Origin: Microbacterium marinilacus
Lineage (GTDB): Bacteria; Actinomycetota; Actinomycetes; Actinomycetales; Microbacteriaceae
DNA length: 64,000 bases
Direction: 5' to 3'
Assembly: GCF_019753765.1 (NCBI RefSeq)
Contig: NZ_JAIJZW010000005.1
Coordinates: 62,001 to 126,000 of the forward strand
The translations under genes were made by a program, and so were the position numbers. Shown in pieces: positions 51,612-60,388 of this stretch. Position 1 is the first letter of the stretch; every line of letters begins with the position of its first letter. The notes under the pieces are model-generated. The model did not search any database and was not told the DNA's origin. It saw only the letters and a program-made list of their open reading frames with translations.

Positions 51612-52508
51612 TCACGCCGAGGCGCGGCGAGCGAGCAGATCGCGGACGTGCGCCTCGATCTCGGCGTCGTCGACGTAGCCCATCCGGGCGTAAGGCGACG
51701 ACGCGGCCGCCGGCGCCGACTCGGGCCTGGCGGTCTCGATTGGCACGGGCGCCGGGCGGAGGCGCTCGGCGCGAGCACGCAGCGCCTCGGACTCTGCCGC
51801 GCGGCGCAGCGCATCGCGCGCCTCCTGCTCCGCCCGGGCGGCCTGGGCGCGTGAGCCCTGCGTCCCCGTGAGCGGCGCGGGAAGCGGACGGGGCACCCAG
51901 CCGCGGTCGGCCTCGTCGATCAGCGTCACCGGCTCGCGGCGACGCACGGGCTGCGGCACCACGGCGACCGCGGCGCGGCGCGCGGCTCGCACCTGGACCG
52001 CCGCCATGCGCTGCAGGACGCCCGCGCCGACGATCGCGAGCAGAGCCCCGACGACCAGCAGGAACGCACCTGCTCCGGCGATGAGCGCCCATACCCCGAG
52101 GCCGGACAGCACCACGCCCGACAGCGCGGCGACGGTCGCCGCCAGCCTCGCGCGGCGCCGGGCCTTCGCCTGGCGCACCTCGGGAGCGGCACGCAGGCGA
52201 GCGACCTCGCGCCGCTTCTCCTCGAGGGCCACCAGGTCCTTCTCGACGTGCAGGCGGCTCTGCTCCGTCTGAAGCTGCCGGGCGAGCCGCTGCTTGGCGG
52301 CCGCCTCGCGCGTGGTCAGCTCGACGCGCACCTCCTCGGGCGTCTCGCTCGTCTGGGCGAGCACCCGCAGGGCCTGGTTCAGCCGCACCGCGTTGCGCTC
52401 GGCGGCGTTGTACTGCATGCGGCTCTGCCAAGTGGGCAGCAGGTAGACCAGCCAGAGCAGCGCGGCGACGGCGACGACCACGCCTCCGCCCAGCAGCTGC
52501 CCATCCAT
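51612..52508 (-). CDS. Membrane protein of unknown function
   Basis: 298 residues. One membrane helix at about 4-25 (GGGVVVAVAALLWLVYLLPTW), a charged helical stretch with coiled-coil character (about 45-110), and two closely spaced membrane helices at about 113-160. The C-terminus is Ala/Arg/Glu-rich with a final acidic MGYVDDAEIEAHVRDLL. Resembles conserved but uncharacterised actinobacterial membrane proteins next to tRNA-Ala. ATG 52508 is preferred over an upstream one because the helix begins immediately. Confidence 0.7.
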   Translation of the reverse strand: MDGQLLGGGVVVAVAALLWLVYLLPTWQSRMQYNAAERNAVRLNQALRVLAQTSETPEEVRVELTTREAAAKQRLARQLQTEQSRLHVEKDLVALEEKRREVARLRAAPEVRQAKARRRARLAATVAALSGVVLSGLGVWALIAGAGAFLLVVGALLAIVGAGVLQRMAAVQVRAARRAAVAVVPQPVRRREPVTLIDEADRGWVPRPLPAPLTGTQGSRAQAARAEQEARDALRRAAESEALRARAERLRPAPVPIETARPESAPAAASSPYARMGYVDDAEIEAHVRDLLARRASA

Positions 52509-52602
52509 GCGACCCACGGTAAGGGACGGGCGAGCGTGCGCCGGGACGTCGGCGCGTGTGTCGCCGCGATCCACGGTCGGACCCGCCGGCCTCTCGCGCC
52601 GC

Positions 52603-53229
52603 TCAGCCGGGGAGCGCCTCGGTCGCCCACCGGTCGCCGACGCGGCGATAGGCGACGCGACGGCTCGCCGTCACAGCCGACCCCTCCCAGAACATCAGCT
52701 CGCTCGGCCGCAGGTGGAAGCCGGTCCACGCCGCCGGCGGCTCGCCCGACGGGCCGTCGGCGTCCGCGTCGCCCCACCGCCGCTCGCGCTCCGCCCGCGG
52801 CAGGCGCGCGAACCCCGCCGTGTTCACCCAGGCGAGCAGCTGCAGATACCGCGCGCGCCGCTCGTACGCGATCCGCTGCTCCTCCGCGCTCGACTCCTCC
52901 ACACGCCCGCGCAGCACCACCTGCCGCGCGGACTCCGGCCACCGCACCACGAAGGCGGCCACCGGCCGCACCCTCAGCTGCTCGGCCTTGCGGCTTCGGG
53001 CATCCGTGTGGAACGTCACGCCGTCGTCGAGCACGGCCGTCAGCAGCACCGTCCGCGCATCGGGCATCCCCTCCGTGTCGACGGTGGCGACGGTCGCCAG
53101 CGGGCGGTCGGGGTCGCCGTTCTCGGGTGCCCACTCGCGCAGCAGCAGAAACGGATCGGCGGGCCAGCTGCCGTCCTGCACCGGTCGCGCGAGACTCTCG
53201 GGCGGCACGTTGCCCGGCGCTCCGCTCAT
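52603..53229 (-). CDS. Pyridoxine/pyridoxamine-phosphate-oxidase-like flavoprotein
   Basis: 208 residues with the PNPOx split barrel and C-terminal extension: DPFLLLREW, LATVATVDTEGMPDARTVLLT, DGVTFHTDARSRKAEQL, PESARQVVLRGRVEE, and WTGFHLRPSELMFWEG. The last 30 residues lack the RLHDR-type substrate motif of true PdxH (AVTASRRVAYR instead), so it may be a PNPOx homologue with another substrate. The start overlaps the creatininase-family gene by 4 nt. Confidence 0.78.
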   Translation of the reverse strand: MSGAPGNVPPESLARPVQDGSWPADPFLLLREWAPENGDPDRPLATVATVDTEGMPDARTVLLTAVLDDGVTFHTDARSRKAEQLRVRPVAAFVVRWPESARQVVLRGRVEESSAEEQRIAYERRARYLQLLAWVNTAGFARLPRAERERRWGDADADGPSGEPPAAWTGFHLRPSELMFWEGSAVTASRRVAYRRVGDRWATEALPG

Positions 53230-53999
53230 GCGTGACGGAAGCGGGCGATCTCGGCGAGCGCCTTCGCCACGAACGCCACGCCCTCGCTCACCAGCCGTGC
53301 GCCGTACGCGGCATCCGCCCCGGTGGGGTCGCCGATCACGCCGCTGGGGCCGAAGTCGTCGGAGGTCCACCCGAAGCTCACGGGATAGCCGTTGAAGCCG
53401 ATGGTCTCGTAGTCCGCGATGTGCGCCGGCACGTTGCGCACGGCCCGGGGCATGTCGACGAGCTCGGGCCGCAGCGCGAGCATCACGCTCGTCTCGGAAT
53501 GGCCGGCGTGGATCCCCATGCCGAGCTCGTCGGGCCCCTCCTGGCCGTCACCGGCACGCTGGATCCCCGACCCCATGCTGAACACGCGCAGGCCGAAACG
53601 ACGGCGCAGCTCACGGTTCGCGACCTGCAGCAGCGCCGAGTTGCCGCCGTGACCGTTGACGAACACGAGGGTGCGGGCGGGGGTCGCGGCGACCGAACGG
53701 CCGATGTCGACGAGCGTCTCCCAGAGCGTCGACGCCTCGAGCCAGAGGGTGCCGGGCGCCCAGTGGTGCTCGTCGCTCTTGCTCAGGGCGAGCGGCGGCA
53801 GCAGCCACGCGTCGACGCCGTCGGCGACGACCCGGTCGACGGCGGCGCCCGCGATCGCCTCGGGGATCACCAGGTCGGTGTTCAGCGGCAGGTGTGCGCC
53901 GTGCTGTTCGATCGCGCCGATCGGCTGGACGATCACCGAGTCCTCGGTGAGGAGCGCGGCGACCCGCGGCTGGGGCAGTTCGGCGAGCAGGCGGGTCAT
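53226..53999 (-). CDS. Creatininase-family amidohydrolase
   Basis: 257 residues of the metal-dependent creatininase/mycofactocin-type family. Metal-binding segments are PIGAIEQHGAHLPLNTDLVIPE near residue 27-48, FVNGHGGNSALLQ near 116 and HAGHSETSVMLAL near 165. The natural substrate is not readable from sequence; the family includes creatininase, riboflavin-pathway formamide hydrolases and mycofactocin peptidase. Neighbours suggest an amide or lactam from heterocycle breakdown. Confidence 0.85.
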   Translation of the reverse strand: MTRLLAELPQPRVAALLTEDSVIVQPIGAIEQHGAHLPLNTDLVIPEAIAGAAVDRVVADGVDAWLLPPLALSKSDEHHWAPGTLWLEASTLWETLVDIGRSVAATPARTLVFVNGHGGNSALLQVANRELRRRFGLRVFSMGSGIQRAGDGQEGPDELGMGIHAGHSETSVMLALRPELVDMPRAVRNVPAHIADYETIGFNGYPVSFGWTSDDFGPSGVIGDPTGADAAYGARLVSEGVAFVAKALAEIARFRHA

Positions 54000-54061
54000 G
54001 GTGTGCGCACCTCCGAGGGGGCGGGACGGCGGACGGACGGGAGGACGGGACTGCCCGTCGC

Positions 54062-55384
54062 TCACCGGATGGAGCCCTTGGTGGGGCCGTCGTAGTCGGG
54101 GTTCAGCTTCCCCGGGTTGAGCAGTCCGCGCGGGTCGGTCGTGCGGGCCAGCGCGACCGTGCGCTGCAGTTCGAAGTCCACGTTCCACTGGTGGGGGTTG
54201 TGGACGCCGACGCCGATCGCCGTGAGGCGGTCGATCGCCGCGCGCACCTCGTCCGGCCCCCGGTACTCCGCCGCGAGCATGCCGATCGGCACCGTGTGAC
54301 CGGCCTCCACGTGCAGCAGGCCGTCCCCGATCGTGGCGTGCACGAGGTCGATGTCCTCGACCAGGATGTCGCCGCCGACCTCGAGGTGGTAGTAGTACCC
54401 GGGCCGCGTCTTCTGCAGCCACTCGATCGGGTGGTTGTAGCTCAGCGTCGACAGCCGCGCCGACGCCTGCGCCCCGGTTCGGACGTCCTCGACGCGTCCG
54501 CCGGCACTCTCGATCAGCGCGACCGCCTGCTCGAGGGCCTCCGGCGCGATGATCGAGCGGAGGCTCGACCGACCGTCGGGGATGGCGGGGTCGTCCGGAA
54601 GCGCGCGGGACACCTCCACGGTGTCGGCGGAGACCAGTCGCGGACGCGGGGTCAGGAGCCCGATCTCGCGGATCACCGACAGCGGGCCGGGGAAGTCGTC
54701 GAATGACGCGTACAGCGCGCGCCAGTCCACGAGGGGCTCGAGGCGAACGGTGGCGCGCACGATGATGCCCGCCGTGCCGTAGTTGTGCACGTAGAGCTGC
54801 GCCTCCTCGCCCTCGACGTGGCGCAGTCCCCCGCCGTCGGCATGGACGACGTCGAGCGCGACGACGAAGCCCATGTGGTTCGCGCCGTGCTCGATCGTGC
54901 CGGTGCCGCCCGAGCCGCCCGCGAGGAAGCCGCCGATCGAGGAGTTCATGGTCGACGGATACATCCACAGCTGCTGACCGGACGCCGCCGCCGCCTGCTC
55001 GAGCGCGAGCATCGTGGCGCCGGCCTCGGCCGTGATGACGCCGTCGCCGACGTCGAGGACGGCGCGGGCGCGGGACAGGTCGAGCACGAGGCCGCCGGTC
55101 GACGGGATCGCCTGGCCGTAGTTCCCGGTGCCCTTGCCGCGCGGCGTGACGGGCACGCCCAGCTCCACCGCAGCACGCACCGTGTCGGCGATCGCCTCGG
55201 CGTCTGTCGGGAACGCGACGAGGTCGGCGACGCCGAGGGGCAGCAGCTCGCTGATGACGGGAGACATGCGGGCACCGTCGACGGACGCTCGCTCGAGCAG
55301 CCGCGCGTCCGACGAGACGTTGCGGGCGCCGAGGCGCTCGGTGAGGCGCTCCTGCAGCGCCGTGATGGCGGACAGGTCGACCAT
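54062..55384 (-). CDS. FAD-binding oxidase (vanillyl-alcohol-oxidase/D-lactate dehydrogenase type)
   Basis: 440 residues. The N-terminal FAD domain shows VAFPTDAEAIADTVRAAVEL, PVTPRGKGTGNYGQ, GGLVLDLSRARAVLD and MNSSIGGFLAGGSGG; the C-terminal half is the substrate cap, ending NVDFELQRTVALARTTDP with RGLLNPGKLNPD typical of this family. Substrate unknown. It stands between the creatininase-family gene and the ABC substrate-binding protein, all leftward. Confidence 0.87.
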   Translation of the reverse strand: MVDLSAITALQERLTERLGARNVSSDARLLERASVDGARMSPVISELLPLGVADLVAFPTDAEAIADTVRAAVELGVPVTPRGKGTGNYGQAIPSTGGLVLDLSRARAVLDVGDGVITAEAGATMLALEQAAAASGQQLWMYPSTMNSSIGGFLAGGSGGTGTIEHGANHMGFVVALDVVHADGGGLRHVEGEEAQLYVHNYGTAGIIVRATVRLEPLVDWRALYASFDDFPGPLSVIREIGLLTPRPRLVSADTVEVSRALPDDPAIPDGRSSLRSIIAPEALEQAVALIESAGGRVEDVRTGAQASARLSTLSYNHPIEWLQKTRPGYYYHLEVGGDILVEDIDLVHATIGDGLLHVEAGHTVPIGMLAAEYRGPDEVRAAIDRLTAIGVGVHNPHQWNVDFELQRTVALARTTDPRGLLNPGKLNPDYDGPTKGSIR

Positions 55385-55464
55385 CGGGTTCCTTTCGGTG
55401 TGCGGGCGGCGCTCGAGTGAGCGCCGCCCGCGAGACGGGGTGTCGTCGCCGGCGGCGGCGTGGG

Positions 55465-56652
55465 TCAGTCGGAGAGGCCGATGGAGGTGTCGAGGAAGTC
55501 GTTGGTGTAGATGTCCTCGGCGGTGAGGTCGGGATCCACGTCGGCGGCCGTCTCGGTGAACAGCTCCTTGCCGATCTCGAAGAAGGCGCTCACGCGGTCG
55601 GGGTCGAAGTCGCCGACGTACTCGTTGTCGCCGTTCGACACGATCCCGTCCGCGAGCATCGTCTCGACCGCGTACTCCGCGACGCCGTCGCTGTAGATCC
55701 AGCCGTTGTCGTAGGCGTCGACCGCCTCGAGGATCAGGTCGATGGTGTCGGAGGGGTCCTCGACGAAGTCCACGAGCGCCTGCTGCATGACCGGCACGAG
55801 CTGTTCGAAGCACGGCGAGAGCTCCTCCAGCCGGTCCGCGCGCACCGACAGGGCCGATCCGTAGATGTCCCAGCCGGTGGACGAGATCAGCGCGTACTCG
55901 ACGGGCTTGCCCCACTCCGGCACCTCGTGCTCGTAGGTGTACGGCTCGGCCGAGGCGAAGCCCTGCTGCACCGACGCTCCGCCGTCGGTGACGAAGCCCG
56001 CGGGCGTGCCGTCGTACCCGCCGTCGGTGAGCTCCTCCGGCACGACGCCGGATGCGATGAGGTACTCCATGTACGTGGCGCCGCCGAAGTAGCGCCACAC
56101 CCCGCCGGTGCCCTCCATCGCCTCGACGAGGCTCGGGATGTCGTCGGCGTCCGGGTAGGTCTCCGGGTCCCACATCACCATCTGCGGGTTGACGTCGAGC
56201 TGTGCGAGCACGCCGACCACGGGCGTCGTCGCGGAGCTGGCGATGGCGGCGTCCGAGTGCACGTATCCGAGCGTGATGTCCTCGTCCTGGTAGATCAGCG
56301 ACTGCACCGGGCTGTACCCGACCGCGGGCCCGCCGGAGCGGACCTCGAGGTTCACGCCGGTGTACTCGCCGCCCGCGAGCAGGGGGCCGGACACCGACTT
56401 CGCGTCGGCGTCGATCGTGTAGTCGTCCCCGAGCATCTCGTAGAGGTGCCCGTGCTCCGACTCGGGGTTCCAGTCGGTCTGCACGACGATGGTCGCCGGG
56501 CACGCCTCCGACAGGTCGACCGAGCCGATCTCGAGGTCGGCGGCGGGCTCGGCTTCGTCGTCTGCGCCGGACGAGCACGCGGCGAGCGCGATCACCGAGA
56601 CGGTGAGGACCGATGCCGCGGCCAGCGCGCGGCGATGAGTGATGGATGCCAT
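55465..56652 (-). CDS. ABC transporter substrate-binding lipoprotein, NMT1/THI5-like
   Basis: 395 residues. A lipoprotein signal ends in the lipobox LAACSSG near residue 22-28. The rest is a periplasmic-binding-type fold with VQTDWNPESEHGHLYEML near the start and AMEGTGGVWRYFGGATYMEYL in the middle, characteristic of NMT1/THI5-like proteins that bind pyrimidine-type or related small molecules. The ligand is not readable; permease and ATPase genes follow downstream on the same strand order. Confidence 0.85.
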   Translation of the reverse strand: MASITHRRALAAASVLTVSVIALAACSSGADDEAEPAADLEIGSVDLSEACPATIVVQTDWNPESEHGHLYEMLGDDYTIDADAKSVSGPLLAGGEYTGVNLEVRSGGPAVGYSPVQSLIYQDEDITLGYVHSDAAIASSATTPVVGVLAQLDVNPQMVMWDPETYPDADDIPSLVEAMEGTGGVWRYFGGATYMEYLIASGVVPEELTDGGYDGTPAGFVTDGGASVQQGFASAEPYTYEHEVPEWGKPVEYALISSTGWDIYGSALSVRADRLEELSPCFEQLVPVMQQALVDFVEDPSDTIDLILEAVDAYDNGWIYSDGVAEYAVETMLADGIVSNGDNEYVGDFDPDRVSAFFEIGKELFTETAADVDPDLTAEDIYTNDFLDTSIGLSD

Positions 56653-56771
56653 GGTGCTCTCTTTCACGTTTGGGAGGGATGCGTTCGGGAGGGGCGTGCG
56701 GGAGAGGTGCGTTCGGGAGGGGCGTGCGTCCGGGAGGGGACGGGCGGCGGGACTGCCGAAGGTCGGCGCGG

Positions 56772-57620
56772 TCAGTCCTTGGTCGCGTCGTACCAACGGC
56801 CGACGACGACCCGTGACAGCAGGCCGAAGCCCACGAAGATGGCCACGCCCAGCAGCGCGGCGACGATCACCGACGCGTAGAGCTGCGGCGCGAGCAGCCG
56901 AGAGGTGTAGGTGCTCATGAGCGAGCCCAGGCCGGGCGTGCCGCGGCGGAAGAAGTAGTCGCCGACGATCGCGCCCACGATCGAGAGCCCGGCGGAGGTG
57001 CGCAGGCCGACGAACATGGCGGGCAGGGCGGCCGGCAGCTGCAGCTTCCAGAGCGTCGTCCAGCGGCTCGTGCGCTGCAGCCGGAACAGCTCGCGCTGCG
57101 ACCGGTCCACGGACTGCAGGCCGAACAGGGTGTTGGACACCATCGGGAACAGGGCGATCAGCACGCAGACGATGACGCGGGCGGGCAGGCCGTAGCCGAA
57201 CCAGAAGCCGATCAGCGGCACGAGCGCGAGGATCGGGATGCACTGCAGGATCACCGCGTACGGATAGAGCGAGCGCTCCGCCCACTTGGCCTGCAGCATG
57301 GCGATGGCCCACCCGACGCCGAGGACCACGGCGATGGCGAGGCCGATGCAGGCGACGAGGACGGTCTGGCCCAGCGCGGCGACGATCTCGGGCAGCACCC
57401 GCGGATCAAGCAGACCCTCGGTGAAGATGCGATGCGGTGCGGGCAGCAGGAAGCTGCGGTCGCCGAGCAGCGCGCTCGCGAGGGTCCACGCCGCCAGCAG
57501 CAGGACGAACACGAGCACCGGCGGCCATAGCGACTGCAGCGGGCTGCCGCTGCGGCGACGGCGCGCCGGCACGGGCTGCGAGGCGGTGAGGGCGACGACG
57601 GGCGCCTCTGCCTGGGTCAT
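56772..57620 (-). CDS. ABC transporter permease
   Basis: 282 residues with about six membrane helices, including PVLVFVLLLAAWTLASALL near the start and the last near ASVIVAALLGVAIFVGF. The EAA-like loop is near LQLPAALPAMFVGLRTSAG. Similar to the SsuC/TauC/ThiX permeases that pair with NMT1/THI5-like binding proteins. It overlaps the ATPase gene's stop by 4 nt. Confidence 0.9.
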   Translation of the reverse strand: MTQAEAPVVALTASQPVPARRRRSGSPLQSLWPPVLVFVLLLAAWTLASALLGDRSFLLPAPHRIFTEGLLDPRVLPEIVAALGQTVLVACIGLAIAVVLGVGWAIAMLQAKWAERSLYPYAVILQCIPILALVPLIGFWFGYGLPARVIVCVLIALFPMVSNTLFGLQSVDRSQRELFRLQRTSRWTTLWKLQLPAALPAMFVGLRTSAGLSIVGAIVGDYFFRRGTPGLGSLMSTYTSRLLAPQLYASVIVAALLGVAIFVGFGLLSRVVVGRWYDATKD

Positions 57621-58399
57621 GCGTGGGCCTCCTTGAGCGAGTGGGAGACGCGGCCGACGAGCTCGCCGAACTCCGGCGAGTAGCGGATGTCGGGGTCGCG
57701 GGGCATGTCGAACGGCACGTCGACGACGTCGACGACGTGACCCGGCCGCCCGGACATCACGACGACGCGGGTGGAGAGGTACACGGCCTCGGCGACGGAG
57801 TGGGTGATGAACAGCCCGCCGAACCCCCGCTCCGCGAACAGCCGCAGCAGTTCGTCGTTGAGGCGCTGACGTGTGATCTCGTCGAGCGCCCCGAAGGGCT
57901 CGTCGAACAGGAACAGGTCGGGATCGAGCGTGAGCGAGCGTGCGAGCGACACGCGCATCCGCATGCCTCCGGACAGCTGACGCGGCAGCGACGCCTCGAA
58001 CCCGCCGAGGCCCACCAGCTCGATGGCCTCCGCCGCGGCGCGCTTGCGCTCGGCGGCGGGCAGCCCGTTCAGCTCCGCCAGCAGCTCGACGTTGCGCTGC
58101 ACGCTGCGCCACGGCAGCAGCGTGGCGTCCTGGAACACGAAGCCGACGCGCTCGGTCCGGGTCCGGCAGGTGCCGGCGGTGTTGCTCTCGAGCCCCGCGG
58201 CGATGCGCAGCAGGGTCGACTTGCCGCAGCCGGACGGGCCGACGACGGTCACGAACTCGCCCCGCCGGACGGAGAAGTCGATGTTCTCGAGCGCGACGGT
58301 GCCGCTGTCGTAGGTCATGCCCACGTCGTCGAAGTCGACCAGGAGCGCGTCGGGCGGGGACTCGACGGACGGGCTGGAGTCTGTGGGGGCTGTGGTCAC
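57617..58399 (-). CDS. ABC transporter ATPase
   Basis: 260 residues. Walker A VGPSGCGKSTLLRIAAG near residue 53-69, Q-loop FQDATLLPWRSV, signature LSGGMRMRVSLARSL and Walker B LFLFDEPFGALDE are intact. The PWRSV Q-loop and length match the SsuB/TauB/ThiZ group. GTG 58399 overlaps the amidohydrolase stop by 4 nt. Confidence 0.93.
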   Translation of the reverse strand: MTTAPTDSSPSVESPPDALLVDFDDVGMTYDSGTVALENIDFSVRRGEFVTVVGPSGCGKSTLLRIAAGLESNTAGTCRTRTERVGFVFQDATLLPWRSVQRNVELLAELNGLPAAERKRAAAEAIELVGLGGFEASLPRQLSGGMRMRVSLARSLTLDPDLFLFDEPFGALDEITRQRLNDELLRLFAERGFGGLFITHSVAEAVYLSTRVVVMSGRPGHVVDVVDVPFDMPRDPDIRYSPEFGELVGRVSHSLKEAHA

Positions 58400-59619
58400 G
58401 GGGCGGTCTCCTTGCCGATGCCAGGGTCGATCCAGCGGGTGGTCTGCGTGCGGGCGACGAGCCGGCCCGCCGCGAAGACGAGGCGGTCGGCCGGCGCGGT
58501 CGCCATCGCCTCGGGCAGGCTGCCGGCGCGCACCGCCAGCAGGTCGGCCGCCGCGCCCTCGCGCGGGCCGGCCTCCGGCAGCCGCATCACGGCGCGCGCG
58601 CCGTCGGTGACGGCGGTCCAGGCGTGCTCGATCGAGAGGTGCCCGGCGACGACGAGCAGCATCGCCGTCTCGAACGCGTCGGCGCGGCCCAGCGGGTTGA
58701 AGGGGTCGCGGACGTTGTCCCCGCCTGCGGCCGTCAGCACGCCGGCCTCCGCGAGCCGGTCGAGCGGCGCGATCCCCCGGGGCGTGGCGACCGGATGCTC
58801 CCATCCCTGCAGCCAGAGGTTCGTGATGGGGTTCGCGATGACGCCGATCCCCGCATCCGCCACGACCGCGGCGACATCGTCGAACTGGCCGGGCTCCATC
58901 GTCGACAGCCGCACGCAGTGGCCGGCCGACCGGACGACGGCCCAGTCGCGCGTGCGGTCCGCATACGCGGCGAGCGTGGATCCGTGGCTCAGGTCCTCGT
59001 CGGCGTGCAGGTCCACGCCGACTCCCCGCCGCTCGGCGATGTCGAGCAGCCGATGCAGGTCTGACAGCTCGTCGTCGGCGAGGTGGGGGGCGCCGCCCAC
59101 GAGATCGGCGCCGGCGTCCAGCGCGGCCTCCACGCGGGCGTCGGTGGTGTCCGGGCCGGCGAGGGCGACGATCTCGAGGTGCAGCCGCCCGGCGTACGCG
59201 TCGCGCACACGCGACAGAGCGGTGACGGCGCGGATCGGATCGCCGTCGGCCGGCACGTCGACATGCGTGCGGATCGCGACGGTGCCGTTCGCCAGATAGG
59301 TCTCGGCGGCGCGCGTCGCGCGTGCCTCGATCTCGGCGCTGTCGACGGTGGCGATGTAGGCGCGCCACGAGGCGATCGCCGTGCGCAGGTCGCCCCGCGG
59401 CGGTCGCACGGCCTCCCAGGACAGCGCCTTGTCGAGGTGCGCATGGGGGTCGGCGGGCGCGGTGAGCAGCAGGTGGCCTTCGAGCGACAGGTCCCCGGCG
59501 GCGAGCGGTTCGCCGGACGCGGGCGAGACGCGGGCGACGCGGGAGCCGTCGAGCTCGACGTCGACGACCGAGCCGTCGGCGAGGATCGCGTCGCGCAGTC
59601 GCGCGGGGTGAAGGACCAT
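58396..59619 (-). CDS. Cytosine-deaminase-like amidohydrolase
   Basis: 407 residues. Metal ligands fit the cytosine deaminase/isoguanine group: TAPADPHAHLDKALSW (HxH), AIRTHVDVP, GVDLHADED (His before Asp-Glu), SAGHCVRL and LTAAGGDNVRDPF (final Asp). Several neighbours suggest it opens or deaminates a nitrogen heterocycle imported by the ABC system. ATG 59619 (MVLHPAR) is used; an ATG at 59664 would put the divergent operator inside the gene. Confidence 0.83.
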   Translation of the reverse strand: MVLHPARLRDAILADGSVVDVELDGSRVARVSPASGEPLAAGDLSLEGHLLLTAPADPHAHLDKALSWEAVRPPRGDLRTAIASWRAYIATVDSAEIEARATRAAETYLANGTVAIRTHVDVPADGDPIRAVTALSRVRDAYAGRLHLEIVALAGPDTTDARVEAALDAGADLVGGAPHLADDELSDLHRLLDIAERRGVGVDLHADEDLSHGSTLAAYADRTRDWAVVRSAGHCVRLSTMEPGQFDDVAAVVADAGIGVIANPITNLWLQGWEHPVATPRGIAPLDRLAEAGVLTAAGGDNVRDPFNPLGRADAFETAMLLVVAGHLSIEHAWTAVTDGARAVMRLPEAGPREGAAADLLAVRAGSLPEAMATAPADRLVFAAGRLVARTQTTRWIDPGIGKETAP

Positions 59620-59646
59620 GCTGTGCACCTGTGTCAGAATCGAGAA

Positions 59647-59663
59647 TGTTGATGTGATCAACA
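59647..59663. promoter_or_regulatory. Inverted repeat in the divergent amidohydrolase/regulator region
   Basis: TGTTGAT-GTG-ATCAACA, 7-bp perfect arms, between the leftward amidohydrolase gene (start 59619) and the rightward XRE-cupin gene (start 59753). It is a candidate operator for the adjacent regulator. Confidence 0.55.
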
Positions 59664-59752
59664 TCTGCGAACCTACGGTTCAGAGGTTTCACCGGTGTAA
59701 CGACCCCATTTCCTTCCGCCACCGGAGGCACGGGCGACCGAGACGGAGGCAC

Positions 59753-60388
59753 ATGTCGAACGACGAGGCACTGCGCCTGGGCGCCGCCATCCGGGCGCGC
59801 CGCAAGCAGCTGGGCCTGACGATCGTCGAGCTCGCGGAGAGGGCCGCGCTCTCGCATCCCTTCGTCAGCCAGCTCGAGCGGGGGCTCGCCCGGCCGAGCC
59901 TCGACTCGCTCGGACGCATCGCGCACGCCCTCGGCACCAGTCAGATCGAGCTGTGGTCGGGGACGGCTCTGGACGCCGAGCGACCCGGTGTCCAGCGGAA
60001 CGAGGCGCGAGAGGCCACGGGCGTCTACGGCCTCGAGCAGGCGCGCATCCTCGTGCACGGCGACACGCGCTTCACCCCCATCGACGTGCGGGGCGACCAC
60101 CGCGAGCGCGGCGAGTACTTCCTGCACGACGAGGACGAGTTCGCACTGGTGATCGAGGGGCGGGTCGACATCGACCTCGGCCCCGAGGGCGTGTTCACGC
60201 TCGGCCCGGACGAGTCCCTCTACTTCCCCGGCGGCACGCCCCATCGCTGGGGCAGCTCCGACGGCGGCGCGTACCGCATGGTCGTCGTCAAGGAGCGCCG
60301 GGCGACCACGCGACCACCGATCGCCGGCTGCGGCGCGGCCTCGACCGGCGGCGCCGGCACGACATCCCGCAGAGGAGCCGAGGCGTGA
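59753..60388 (+). CDS. XRE-family regulator with cupin domain
   Basis: 211 residues. HTH at about 7-60 (GAAIRARRKQLGLTIVELAE, SHPFVSQLERGLARPS) and a C-terminal cupin at about 110-185 (RGEYFLHDEDEFALVIEGRV, YFPGGTPHRWGSS) that probably senses a small ligand. Start follows GGAGG. It likely regulates the divergent amidohydrolase-ABC operon. It overlaps the reductase gene by 4 nt (GTGA). Confidence 0.88.
   Translation: MSNDEALRLGAAIRARRKQLGLTIVELAERAALSHPFVSQLERGLARPSLDSLGRIAHALGTSQIELWSGTALDAERPGVQRNEAREATGVYGLEQARILVHGDTRFTPIDVRGDHRERGEYFLHDEDEFALVIEGRVDIDLGPEGVFTLGPDESLYFPGGTPHRWGSSDGGAYRMVVVKERRATTRPPIAGCGAASTGGAGTTSRRGAEA

Noticed and set aside
59619..59664. ATG at 59664 as start of the cytosine-deaminase-like gene
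   Set aside because: It would put the divergent inverted repeat inside the coding region and adds a 15-residue stretch unlike the family.
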